Assembly (NCBI GenBank): GCA_036733985.1
Contig: DAIMZM010000093.1
Coordinates: forward strand, 1 to 9,186
Source: DAIMZM01 sp036733985
Lineage (GTDB): Bacteria > Bacillota > Dehalobacteriia > UBA4068
DNA: 9,186 nucleotides
Reading direction: 5' to 3'
Shown here: in pieces, positions 1 through 5,345 of the stretch
How positions within the stretch are numbered: position 1 is the first letter of the stretch
Layout: every line of letters begins with the position of its first letter
The notes under the pieces: generated by a model
Databases searched by the model: none
The model's input: only the letters and a program-made list of their open reading frames with translations
Told to the model about the DNA's origin: nothing
Translations under genes and position numbers: made by a program

Positions 1-16
1 TGCATCTTTTTTTGAT

Positions 17-70
17 AGAAGGTCGATATTTGGAACAAGTTTTTTGGACTTGTCCCCGATACGACCTTCT
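17..70. repeat. Long imperfect hairpin in AT-rich left flank
   Basis: Perfect 9-bp arms AGAAGGTCG (17-25) and CGACCTTCT (62-70) enclose a second, inner hairpin. In the inner hairpin ACAAGT (35-40) pairs with ACTTGT (48-53), and the stem extends by two G-C pairs past one bulged A. The plus strand continues into a pyrimidine-rich run, so it could be a weak terminator for plus-strand transcription. It could also be an end structure of a decayed mobile element. No gene in the window clearly uses it. Confidence 0.4.
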
Positions 71-270
71 TTCTTTATAAAAGGCGAGCATGGGCTAGCC
101 TTTTCATTTTCTGTTTGATATGGAATAATTGGACAACGAAAGTGCAAAAACGTGGATTTTGCGATGTAGAAACCCGTAAAAGTCCTACTGCTACAACTGC
201 TATATGAATGGATAGATGAGCAATATGAAGCACTATAGATATCCCGATAACAGGCGTAAACGGTATATGT

Positions 271-678
271 TTAAGAAATCTCGATGGGTTTTTCTTCCGC
301 CCTTTTTCCCCGCTGAAATTCAAGAAACGCGTTTACCGGTTTCAGCAGCAGGATGATAAAAAATGCGCTATATGAAATGAAAAATACGGCCATGAGCATA
401 TGTGTGGAAAACATGGTGATAAGAGAACCTATGGCGCCGATCCCGTACAAGACCATCGTGGTGATTTTCGCCCATTTGTGGCCCTTAAACAGAAAGAAGA
501 ATAATGCGCATTCAAGAATAAAGCGGATAAACCCCTGAACCAGTTCATGAATGGCGTTTAGCGTCTCACCTGAAGTATGTTCGAGAGACGCGCTTAACGC
601 AAATGAGATAAAGCTGATAGTTAAGCATACGGAAATCATCACGATTACCAGGACTTTTCCGCGTTTAATAGAATCCAT
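271..678 (-). CDS. Small four-helix integral membrane protein, unknown function
   Basis: This is an uncharacterised 135-residue protein. The start is the ATG at 678, preceded by GGAGGT seven bases upstream; a longer reading frame from a TTG at 708 has no such site. Four hydrophobic segments are visible at about residues 9-30, 46-65, 70-90 and 93-114. They are joined by short loops, with a charged C-terminal tail rich in Lys, Arg and Glu. No catalytic motif or recognised domain is visible. It stands alone, with its own promoter (717-745), in the AT-richer part of the window beside recombinase debris, so it may be cargo left from a mobile element. It has no obvious link to the Se/S operon. It is confidently a real gene from start site, promoter and membrane topology; its function is unknown. 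Confidence 0.75.
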   Translation of the reverse strand: MDSIKRGKVLVIVMISVCLTISFISFALSASLEHTSGETLNAIHELVQGFIRFILECALFFFLFKGHKWAKITTMVLYGIGAIGSLITMFSTHMLMAVFFISYSAFFIILLLKPVNAFLEFQRGKRAEEKPIEIS

Positions 679-716
679 ATATTTAACCTCCGCAAAAAGT
701 ATAGGCAATATATCAT

Positions 717-745
717 ATTATACCACAAAAGCCGCCTGATGACAT
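717..745 (-). promoter_or_regulatory. Sigma-A-type promoter for the small membrane protein
   Basis: Read on the minus strand, a consensus -10 TATAAT lies at 722-717. It is preceded by a 17-base spacer and a -35-like ATGTCA at 745-740 (4 of 6 matches to TTGACA). It lies about 40 bases upstream of the ATG at 678. The perfect -10 and ideal spacing make it the clearest promoter in the window. Confidence 0.65.
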
Positions 746-1160
746 ATATTTCCATTCTTTTCAACGCCTGCTTTATCGGAGTAACTAACCTGCCGCCGGG
801 GTGCAGGCATTTGCCATGCTGGGTTGTAATCTTCCTAAAATCTCTATTAACCCCACCACGTCCGGCGAGCCAACGATTTGCGTTTTCTTGACTAAGACAT
901 AAATTCATGAGAAGAACTATCCAAACTTTCTGCTAAAGTACGCTGCATCTTTTTTGTTGGACAAATACACAGGTTGCCCGAAAACGCCAGCTAGAATACT
1001 AGCTGGCGTTTTCATGTATTATGGGGCTAAATTTACAGCAAAGGTGCGGGGTTTTAGGCGACTGCCCGCGCTCAGCCTTTAACTATATCGCGCAAGACTT
1101 TAGCAAGTCATCGGGCCTGCTTTTTGTTGTTGAAAATTCATGATAGGAGATGCAAAAATA
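746..1160. other. Gene-poor spacer between the membrane protein and the recombinase remnant
   Basis: No convincing coding region is seen on either strand. An 87-codon minus-strand frame at 645-908 overlaps the membrane gene's promoter and start, has no ribosome binding site, and resembles no family I recognise. The stretch holds the strong hairpin at 980-1013. Near its right end is an AGGAG motif (about 1146-1150) that probably once served the recombinase remnant just downstream. Confidence 0.5.
980..1013. terminator. Perfect 15-bp stem-loop, probable bidirectional terminator
   Basis: GAAAACGCCAGCTAG (980-994) is exactly reverse-complementary to CTAGCTGGCGTTTTC (999-1013), with a four-base AATA loop. 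A GC-rich core flanked by an A-run on one side and a T-run on the other is the shape of an intrinsic terminator working in both directions. The T-run is only four bases, so efficiency may be modest. No intact gene ends nearby: LysR ends about 445 bases away on the minus strand, and nothing convincing ends here on the plus strand. The original partner gene was probably lost. Confidence 0.6.
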
Positions 1161-1161
1161 A

Positions 1162-1362
1162 TGCTTCAGCAGTGAAACAGATGAGTAGCATCAGAGTTTT
1201 GAATCACAAATTAAATATTACAGAGATTACATTACCGGCAACCCGGGATGGCATTTTGCCCGCTTTTATGCCGAGAAAGTAACCGGAACAGATTTCAGCA
1301 AGCGTGATGAATTCAACTGTATGATAACAGAAGCAAAAGCTGGCAAGGGGATATCCTTGTAA
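1162..1362 (+). pseudogene. Remnant of a large serine recombinase (resolvase N-terminal domain)
   Basis: Translation in one frame from 1189 gives HQSFESQIKYYRDYITGNP followed by a Trp and FYAEKVTGTDFSKRDEFN, then an MI..AKAGKG segment, ending at TAA (1360-1362). This follows the resolvase-domain region of large serine recombinases, where the family pattern is roughly SFE.Q..YY..YI..NP.W...G.YADEGISGT..KKR.EF..MI.DA.AGKID. Upstream in the same frame, TDE stands before a TAG where the family usually has Gln (TDEQ). A Cys and SSE further upstream look like a decayed CRVST start. The catalytic-Ser region is therefore damaged, and everything beyond the first 70 or so residues of the domain is gone. 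An AGGAG sequence close upstream suggests an internal deletion brought the original ribosome binding site near this point. It is a dead gene. The family assignment is strong; the exact element is unknown. Confidence 0.8.
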
Positions 1363-1457
1363 ATAAACGCTGATTTATTCGGAGTAATTCAAAGTGCCTA
1401 CCGTACCGTTCAATCGGCCGGCAGTTACCCAGTCTTAGCAAAGAGCCTGCTGCCGGT

Positions 1458-2354
1458 TTACTTACTTAGGCGTTCGATGACGAACTGATAGAATTCCTTG
1501 GCCACGCCCAGCAGACGGCTTTTTTTGCGGCGCAGGATATAGAGGTTACGCACGGCTTCCTCGCCCAGAGGAAAGGCCAGGATATAGCCGAGCCGCACAT
1601 AATCCTCCACCGCCCGCTCAGACATGACGGCTACGCCCATGCCGGCGGCCACGCTGTTTTTGATGGCCAGATAATCCTCCATCACGGCCACGATATTCGG
1701 CGTTGCGCCAGGCATGGTTTTTTGCAGGTAATTGGTGAACTCCCGCCGGGTGCCGGAGCCGCTTTCCCGCATCAGCATGGGTTCGGTGAGCAGCTGCGTC
1801 AGGGGGAAGGGATTGGCTTTCGGCAGTTCCGCGTATTTGGCCGCATTAGGCGTGATGACTACCAGGCGGTCTTCGGCAATGGGCTGGTATTCGCATTCCG
1901 CGTTGAAAGAGCAAAAACCGCTGAAACCGATATCCGCCTGCTGTTCGCTGAGCTTCCGCCCGACCTCAATGCTATCGCAAAAAATCAGGTTGATCCGCAT
2001 GTCCTCATGCTGCTTTTGAAAACTGGACAGCAAATCCGGCAGTAAATATTGGGCCGGCACCGAGGAAGCGGCGATACGGAGCTGGCCGGCAGCCGGACGG
2101 TCTTTGGCCAGCCTGATTATGGTTTCTTCCCGCTGGTTTAGGGCGGAAAGCGCGTATTCATACAAAACTTTGCCGCTTTCGGTCAGGCGCACACCTTTAT
2201 TGCCGCGGATCAGCAGCTGCTGCGCCAGCTCCTCTTCCAAGGCGCTGATCTGGGCCGTGACCGCGGGCTGGGAGAGATACTGCCGTTCCCCGGCCCGGGA
2301 AAAGCTGCCGGTTTCCACGATGGCCACCAGGATCTCCAGTTGTCGAAATTCCAT
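1458..2354 (-). CDS. LysR-family transcriptional regulator, probably of the Se/S operon
   Basis: A 298-residue LysR-type regulator of normal length. The N-terminal winged helix-turn-helix covers residues 1-60: a MEFRQLEILV start, then the recognition region SFSRAGERQYLSQPAVTAQI and an LTESG wing. A linker helix follows, then a periplasmic-binding-protein-like effector domain from about residue 90 to the end. The start is the ATG at 2354, with GGCGG about seven bases upstream; an in-frame GTG at 2375 is less likely, because family members begin within a few residues of RQLE. The gene follows YedF in the same direction after about 145 bases and has its own promoter. LysR proteins of this general type are known beside yedF and DUF3343 genes and are named selenium-metabolism-associated. 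Placing this one in that subgroup is an inference from context. It may sense a sulfur, selenium or pathway metabolite. Confidence 0.9.
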   Translation of the reverse strand: MEFRQLEILVAIVETGSFSRAGERQYLSQPAVTAQISALEEELAQQLLIRGNKGVRLTESGKVLYEYALSALNQREETIIRLAKDRPAAGQLRIAASSVPAQYLLPDLLSSFQKQHEDMRINLIFCDSIEVGRKLSEQQADIGFSGFCSFNAECEYQPIAEDRLVVITPNAAKYAELPKANPFPLTQLLTEPMLMRESGSGTRREFTNYLQKTMPGATPNIVAVMEDYLAIKNSVAAGMGVAVMSERAVEDYVRLGYILAFPLGEEAVRNLYILRRKKSRLLGVAKEFYQFVIERLSK

Positions 2355-2394
2355 ATTTGCACCGCCTGTAGCCACGAAACAGATAGAGGACGCT

Positions 2395-2413
2395 TATACT
2401 ATATCATAGCATA
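2395..2413. promoter_or_regulatory. Inverted repeat over the LysR promoter, possible operator
   Basis: TATACTAT (2395-2402) and ATAGCATA (2406-2413) form an inverted repeat with one mismatch around a three-base ATC centre. It covers the -10 region and part of the spacer of the putative LysR promoter, which suits negative autoregulation as is common for LysR proteins. A second, shorter CTATG...CATAG repeat lies at 2461-2477. Binding is not shown by the sequence. Confidence 0.4.
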
Positions 2414-2423
2414 TCTGCGCCAA
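2396..2423 (-). promoter_or_regulatory. Putative LysR gene promoter
   Basis: On the minus strand, TTGGCG (2423-2418) and TAGTAT (2401-2396) are separated by 16 bases and lie about 41 bases upstream of the LysR ATG. Both hexamers are imperfect. An alternative -10, TATGAT, lies close by but gives poor spacing to TTGGCG. Moderate to weak call. Confidence 0.4.
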
Positions 2424-2498
2424 AACGCCTAGAATTGCTTACAAATAATTTGGCCCCCCACTATGGCGCATGCATAGAGCTGTCCCTTGGCCCTGCCT

Positions 2499-3101
2499 TT
2501 ATAAGCTGATCACTTTGGCCGCGGCCTGCATCCGGGAAAGGATGTCGTACATATTGCTGACCACGCCCGCCTTCAGCTGCTCCGTCAACCCATAGAAATT
2601 CAGGCAGGTGCCGCAGACCAGCACCTCGCTGCCTTTGGCAATGAGTTCGTTCAGGCTGTCGATCACCTGCTGCTCCTCACCGGCAGGCAGCTTCACGCCG
2701 CTGTTCATAAACAGGATACTGGCCGGAACCGCTTCCCCCTGGGCCAGGGTGTAGAGGGCCATTTTCAGCAGATTATAGCCCAGCTCGCCCTCGCCCCCGC
2801 CGACAGAGTCCTTGCCGATAAACACCGCATAGCCGCAGCCGGCAGCGGTACAGGCCGGTTCGGCCTGGGCAGCCGGGGCAATAGGATCAACGGCGGCCTT
2901 CCCGGAAAAATGCACCGCAAAATTGCCGTCTTTCCTTTCGGCGTTCACCGTCAGTCCCAGGGTGTTGCCCAGCCGGGTCAGGTTCCCCACAGCGGCTTCA
3001 TTATCCACTGCCACCGTCAGATCTTCAGCGCCGCTATCGATGGCTTTTTTGGTCAGGATCACCGGGGTGGGGCAGGCTTTGCCAATCGCGTCGATGAACA
3101 T
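2499..3101 (-). CDS. yedF: YedF, sulfurtransferase-like selenium-metabolism protein
   Basis: A cytoplasmic 200-residue two-domain protein of typical YedF length. The N-terminal TusA/SirA-like domain (about residues 1-70) carries the signature GKACPTPVILTKKA with the conserved Cys at 10. After a linker with Cys84 and Cys89, a DsrE/DsrF-like domain (about 90-200) contains SGVKL and the Cys-rich CGTCLNFYG (Cys163, Cys166). YedF is thought to relay activated sulfur or selenium as a persulfide or perselenide; its exact reaction is not settled. I take the ATG at 3101 as the start. GGAGGG abuts the earlier ATG at 3107 with no spacing but sits six bases from 3101. The desulfurase stop ends two bases before this start and its last codons form the ribosome binding site, so translation is probably coupled. 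This is the last gene of the operon. Confidence 0.92.
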   Translation of the reverse strand: MFIDAIGKACPTPVILTKKAIDSGAEDLTVAVDNEAAVGNLTRLGNTLGLTVNAERKDGNFAVHFSGKAAVDPIAPAAQAEPACTAAGCGYAVFIGKDSVGGGEGELGYNLLKMALYTLAQGEAVPASILFMNSGVKLPAGEEQQVIDSLNELIAKGSEVLVCGTCLNFYGLTEQLKAGVVSNMYDILSRMQAAAKVISL

Positions 3102-3103
3102 GA

Positions 3104-4255
3104 TCATCCCTCCGATATAATTTTGATCGCCGCAACGGCGGCGTCGATTTCTTTTTCTGTGGTGGCATAGCCCGGGGATAAGCGCAGGGTGCCCTGGGGA
3201 AAGGTGCCCAGGGTCTTATGGGCGTTGGGCGCGCAATGCAGGCCGCAGCGGCTGGCGATGCCGAACTCCTGTTCCAGGCGGAAGGCTGCCATAGCGTTAT
3301 CCAGCCTGGCGAAGTCCAGGGATACCACGCCCACGCGCTGCGCTGCCTGCAGCGGCCCGGCCACCCGCAGCGGCAGCCCGGCCACGCCGTCCAGCAGCCG
3401 TTGAGTCAGAGCCAGTTCATGGGCGCGTAGTTTCTCTATGCCTTGCTCCAGCACAAAGCCTAGGGCGGCGTGGAGGCCGAAAATGCCCGGCAGGTTCAAG
3501 GTGCCGGATTCGAAGCGGTCAGGCAGGAGCACCGGCTGTATCTCCAGGTCGGAGCTGCTGCCGGTGCCGCCGCTGATCAGCGGGCGTAAATCCTTGGCAA
3601 AGTCCTCGGCCAGGAGCAGCGCGCCGATCCCTTGCGGGCCCAACAACCCTTTATGGCCGGGGACGCAGAGGGCCGCCAGGCCCAGCGCCCTAAAATCAAG
3701 GGGATAGTGCCCGGCGGTTTGGGCCCCGTCCACTGCCAGGGGGATACCCTGTTCTTTGGCGATGGCAGCCGCCTCCGCCAGGGGAAACAGCGTCCCGCTG
3801 ACATTGGAAGCGTGACTGACCAGGATCAGGCGGGTGCCGGCCCGGAGCAGGGGAGGGATCGCTGCCGCATCCGTCCTGCCGTCCTGGTCGGCGGGGATGC
3901 GGCTGAAGGAAATGCCCTGGGCCGCCAATTCCTGCAAAGGCCGCATCACCGCGTTGTGTTCCAGGCTGCTCACCAGCACATGGTCGCCTGGGCGGAGGTA
4001 GCCCCGGAGCAGCAGGTTCAGCCCAAAGGTCGCCCCCGGGGTGAAGATTACCTGATTGGTCTGGCCGGGAAAATGAAACAGCCGGGCCAGCCGTTCCCGG
4101 GCCTCCAGCACCACCAGGGCCGCATCCATGGCCTTGGCGTAGCAGCCCCGGCTGATATTGGCGCCGACCTCATCAATATAGCGGTGCATGGCTCCGCCCA
4201 CGCCCGGGGCTTTGGGGTAAGCGGTGACGGCGTTGTCCAAATAGATTCCTGTCAT
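3104..4255 (-). CDS. Cysteine desulfurase family protein (aminotransferase class V)
   Basis: A 383-residue PLP enzyme predicted to release sulfur (or selenium) from cysteine (or selenocysteine) as an enzyme-bound persulfide and pass it to a carrier. It begins IYLDNAVTAYPKAP. It has EHNAVMRPL (His100 stacks on PLP in the family), SHASNVSGT, DGAQTAG (Asp176, Gln179), and GHKGLLGPQG with the PLP Lys202. It also has FESGTLN at about 249-254 and a catalytic-Cys loop RCGLHCAPNAHKTLGT (Cys337 and Cys341; Cys341 matches the family's active-site Cys). This pattern is that of the EF2568-like desulfurase subfamily often found with yedF. The ATG at 4255 is preceded by GGAGGG and overlaps the activator's TGA as ATGA. 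An open frame continues upstream but is only the shadow of the activator gene. Its likely partners are the adjacent YedF and DUF3343 proteins. Confidence 0.93.
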   Translation of the reverse strand: MTGIYLDNAVTAYPKAPGVGGAMHRYIDEVGANISRGCYAKAMDAALVVLEARERLARLFHFPGQTNQVIFTPGATFGLNLLLRGYLRPGDHVLVSSLEHNAVMRPLQELAAQGISFSRIPADQDGRTDAAAIPPLLRAGTRLILVSHASNVSGTLFPLAEAAAIAKEQGIPLAVDGAQTAGHYPLDFRALGLAALCVPGHKGLLGPQGIGALLLAEDFAKDLRPLISGGTGSSSDLEIQPVLLPDRFESGTLNLPGIFGLHAALGFVLEQGIEKLRAHELALTQRLLDGVAGLPLRVAGPLQAAQRVGVVSLDFARLDNAMAAFRLEQEFGIASRCGLHCAPNAHKTLGTFPQGTLRLSPGYATTEKEIDAAVAAIKIISEG

Positions 4256-5019
4256 TTTTTTCCCTCCTTTTCTGCAATATTCCGGGCCAGGCGCGCCGCG
4301 CCGTAAGCGCCGGCATAGCGGCCCTCCGGCAGGGCGCTCACTGGGTGGCGCAGCTTCATGCCGATGCGTTCCGCGAACAGGGGCAGATGGCTGAGGCCGC
4401 CGGTGAGCAGTACGGTTTCCGCCAAGGGCAGGCGCAGGGCCAAGCCGGCCACTTTTTCCGCCACGCTGTCCACCACGCCGGCGGCAATATCCTGCCGCCG
4501 CTTGCCCGCGCCGATATGGTTGATCACCTCGGATTCGGCGAACACCGTGCATAAGGAGCTGATGGGCAGGGCCTGTCCCGCCGCGGCCAAGGCGAACAAA
4601 TCATCGATGGCACAGCCCAGGCGGTTGGCCATGACTTCGATAAATTTGCCGGTGCCGGCGGAGCATTTGTCATTCATCAGAAAGTCGTTGACGCTGCCCT
4701 TGGCGATGCGGATGACCTTGGTATCCTGGCCGCCCACGTCGATCACCGTACAGTCCGGGTAGCCGGCGGCGCAGCCGGCGGCATGGCAGGTGATCTCCGT
4801 GATCTGCTTCACGGCGAAATCCACCGCGCCCCGGCCATAGCCGGTGGCCACCACCACAGCCGCTTCCAAGTCCACGCCGCCCTGTTTCAGCTGTTCCTTA
4901 ATAGCCTTGGCTGTCTCGATGCTGCTCCAGCCGGTAGGCAGGGTAAAGCGGAGGTCATGGGCCCCGGTCACCGCCGCCTTGGCGGCGGTGGAGCCGATAT
5001 CAATACCGATATAGTCCAT
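4252..5019 (-). CDS. 2-hydroxyacyl-CoA dehydratase-type ATPase activator (BadF/BadG/BcrA/BcrD family)
   Basis: A 255-residue ASKHA-fold ATPase of normal length. In this family a homodimer binds one [4Fe-4S] cluster and, on ATP hydrolysis, injects a low-potential electron into a partner dehydratase or double-cubane protein. Visible motifs are phosphate-1 GIDIGSTAAKAA (about 5-16), phosphate-2 DVGGQDTK (94-101), and CSAGTG with cluster ligand Cys119. Next come SSLCTVFAESEV with cluster ligand Cys157 and the adenosine-binding TGGL (206-209). Its electron acceptor is almost certainly the double-cubane protein two genes upstream, as in the DCCP/DCCP-reductase pairs. The start ATG at 5019 has a weak ribosome binding site (GCGGGTG), and a hairpin lies just upstream in the 59-base gap after the DUF3343 gene. 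Its TGA overlaps the desulfurase ATG. Confidence 0.93.
   Translation of the reverse strand: MDYIGIDIGSTAAKAAVTGAHDLRFTLPTGWSSIETAKAIKEQLKQGGVDLEAAVVVATGYGRGAVDFAVKQITEITCHAAGCAAGYPDCTVIDVGGQDTKVIRIAKGSVNDFLMNDKCSAGTGKFIEVMANRLGCAIDDLFALAAAGQALPISSLCTVFAESEVINHIGAGKRRQDIAAGVVDSVAEKVAGLALRLPLAETVLLTGGLSHLPLFAERIGMKLRHPVSALPEGRYAGAYGAARLARNIAEKEGKK
4969..4990. repeat. Perfect 10-bp inverted repeat inside the activator gene
   Basis: CACCGCCGCC (4969-4978) and GGCGGCGGTG (4981-4990) are exact reverse complements. In the mRNA they can form a GC stem about 30 bases after the activator start codon. The codons spell the Ser-Thr-Ala-Ala-Lys-Ala-Ala-Val-Thr segment of the phosphate-1 region, so the symmetry may simply result from GC-rich Ala codons. 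Confidence 0.35.
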
Positions 5020-5028
5020 AAAACACCC

Positions 5029-5062
5029 GCGGGGGAACTGGAATGATCATCCGGCTCCCCGC
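5029..5062 (-). promoter_or_regulatory. Intergenic hairpin between DUF3343 and activator genes
   Basis: GCGGGG (5029-5034) pairs with CCCCGC (5057-5062). An inner helix around the near-palindrome at 5040-5052 has a GATC loop and one bulge. On the transcript it starts about 16 bases after the TGA of the DUF3343 gene and ends about nine bases before the activator start. No T-run follows, so it is not a normal terminator. It may tune mRNA stability or activator translation within the operon. Confidence 0.4.
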
Positions 5063-5078
5063 TTTCTTTAACTATGCG

Positions 5079-5345
5079 TCAACAATAAACGTCCCGCTTC
5101 GGGTTGATCTGCCGGGGCAGGGGCACGATGCGGTCATAGGCGATGCCGGAGGCTTCCGCCTCCCGCCGCACCGCCTTGATCTCCGCGTCTCCCGCCAGCA
5201 GGGACATGCCGCAGCACACGGAAACGGCCCGGGGCGCGGGGGAGATGCGCACGGCCAGCCCTTGGCCTTTCAGATAGCGGTACATCCGCATGCCGTCCGT
5301 GTGATCGAAGAAGAGGATGTACCAGTCGGTGATCTCCGAACTCAT
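5079..5345 (-). CDS. DUF3343 protein, putative Se/S carrier
   Basis: An 88-residue cytoplasmic protein of the DUF3343 family, which has been proposed as a small selenium or sulfur carrier because it travels with YedF and with the EF2568-like desulfurase. Typical parts are visible: a WYILFFDHTDGMRMYRYLK opening (about 8-26) and the SPAPRAVSVCCGMSLL core (35-50). The Cys45-Gly pair matches the family's conserved Cys-Gly, and Cys44 is an extra neighbour. Unusually, the chain ends in Cys88 directly before a TGA stop. The ATG at 5345 overlaps the stop of the double-cubane gene as ATGA, with only a weak ribosome binding site, so translational coupling is likely. The role is inferred from family and neighbours; no biochemical function is evident from the sequence. 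Confidence 0.88.
   Translation of the reverse strand: MSSEITDWYILFFDHTDGMRMYRYLKGQGLAVRISPAPRAVSVCCGMSLLAGDAEIKAVRREAEASGIAYDRIVPLPRQINPKRDVYC

Noticed and set aside
75..323. An 82-codon minus-strand frame with a hydrophobic middle segment
   Set aside because: It overlaps the 3' end of the membrane-protein gene, has no convincing ribosome binding site and matches no family I recognise.
645..908. An 87-codon minus-strand frame with basic residues
   Set aside because: It runs across the clear promoter and start of the membrane-protein gene, lacks a ribosome binding site and shows no domain.
1..957. TGCATC followed by a T-run occurs at 1-14 and again at 944-956, a possible direct repeat flanking the membrane gene
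   Set aside because: The match is short and low-complexity, with no further similarity beyond it, so chance is likely.
1418..1456. CCGGCAG / CTGCCGG inverted repeat just past the LysR stop, possible terminator
   Set aside because: The arms are only 7 bp with a 25-base spacer and no T-run follows on the minus strand, so it does not look like an intrinsic terminator.
4256..4552. N-terminal extension of the desulfurase frame
   Set aside because: The extension is Arg/Gly/Pro-rich and lies wholly inside the activator gene in another frame; the ATG at 4255 has a strong Shine-Dalgarno and the family's proper N-terminus.
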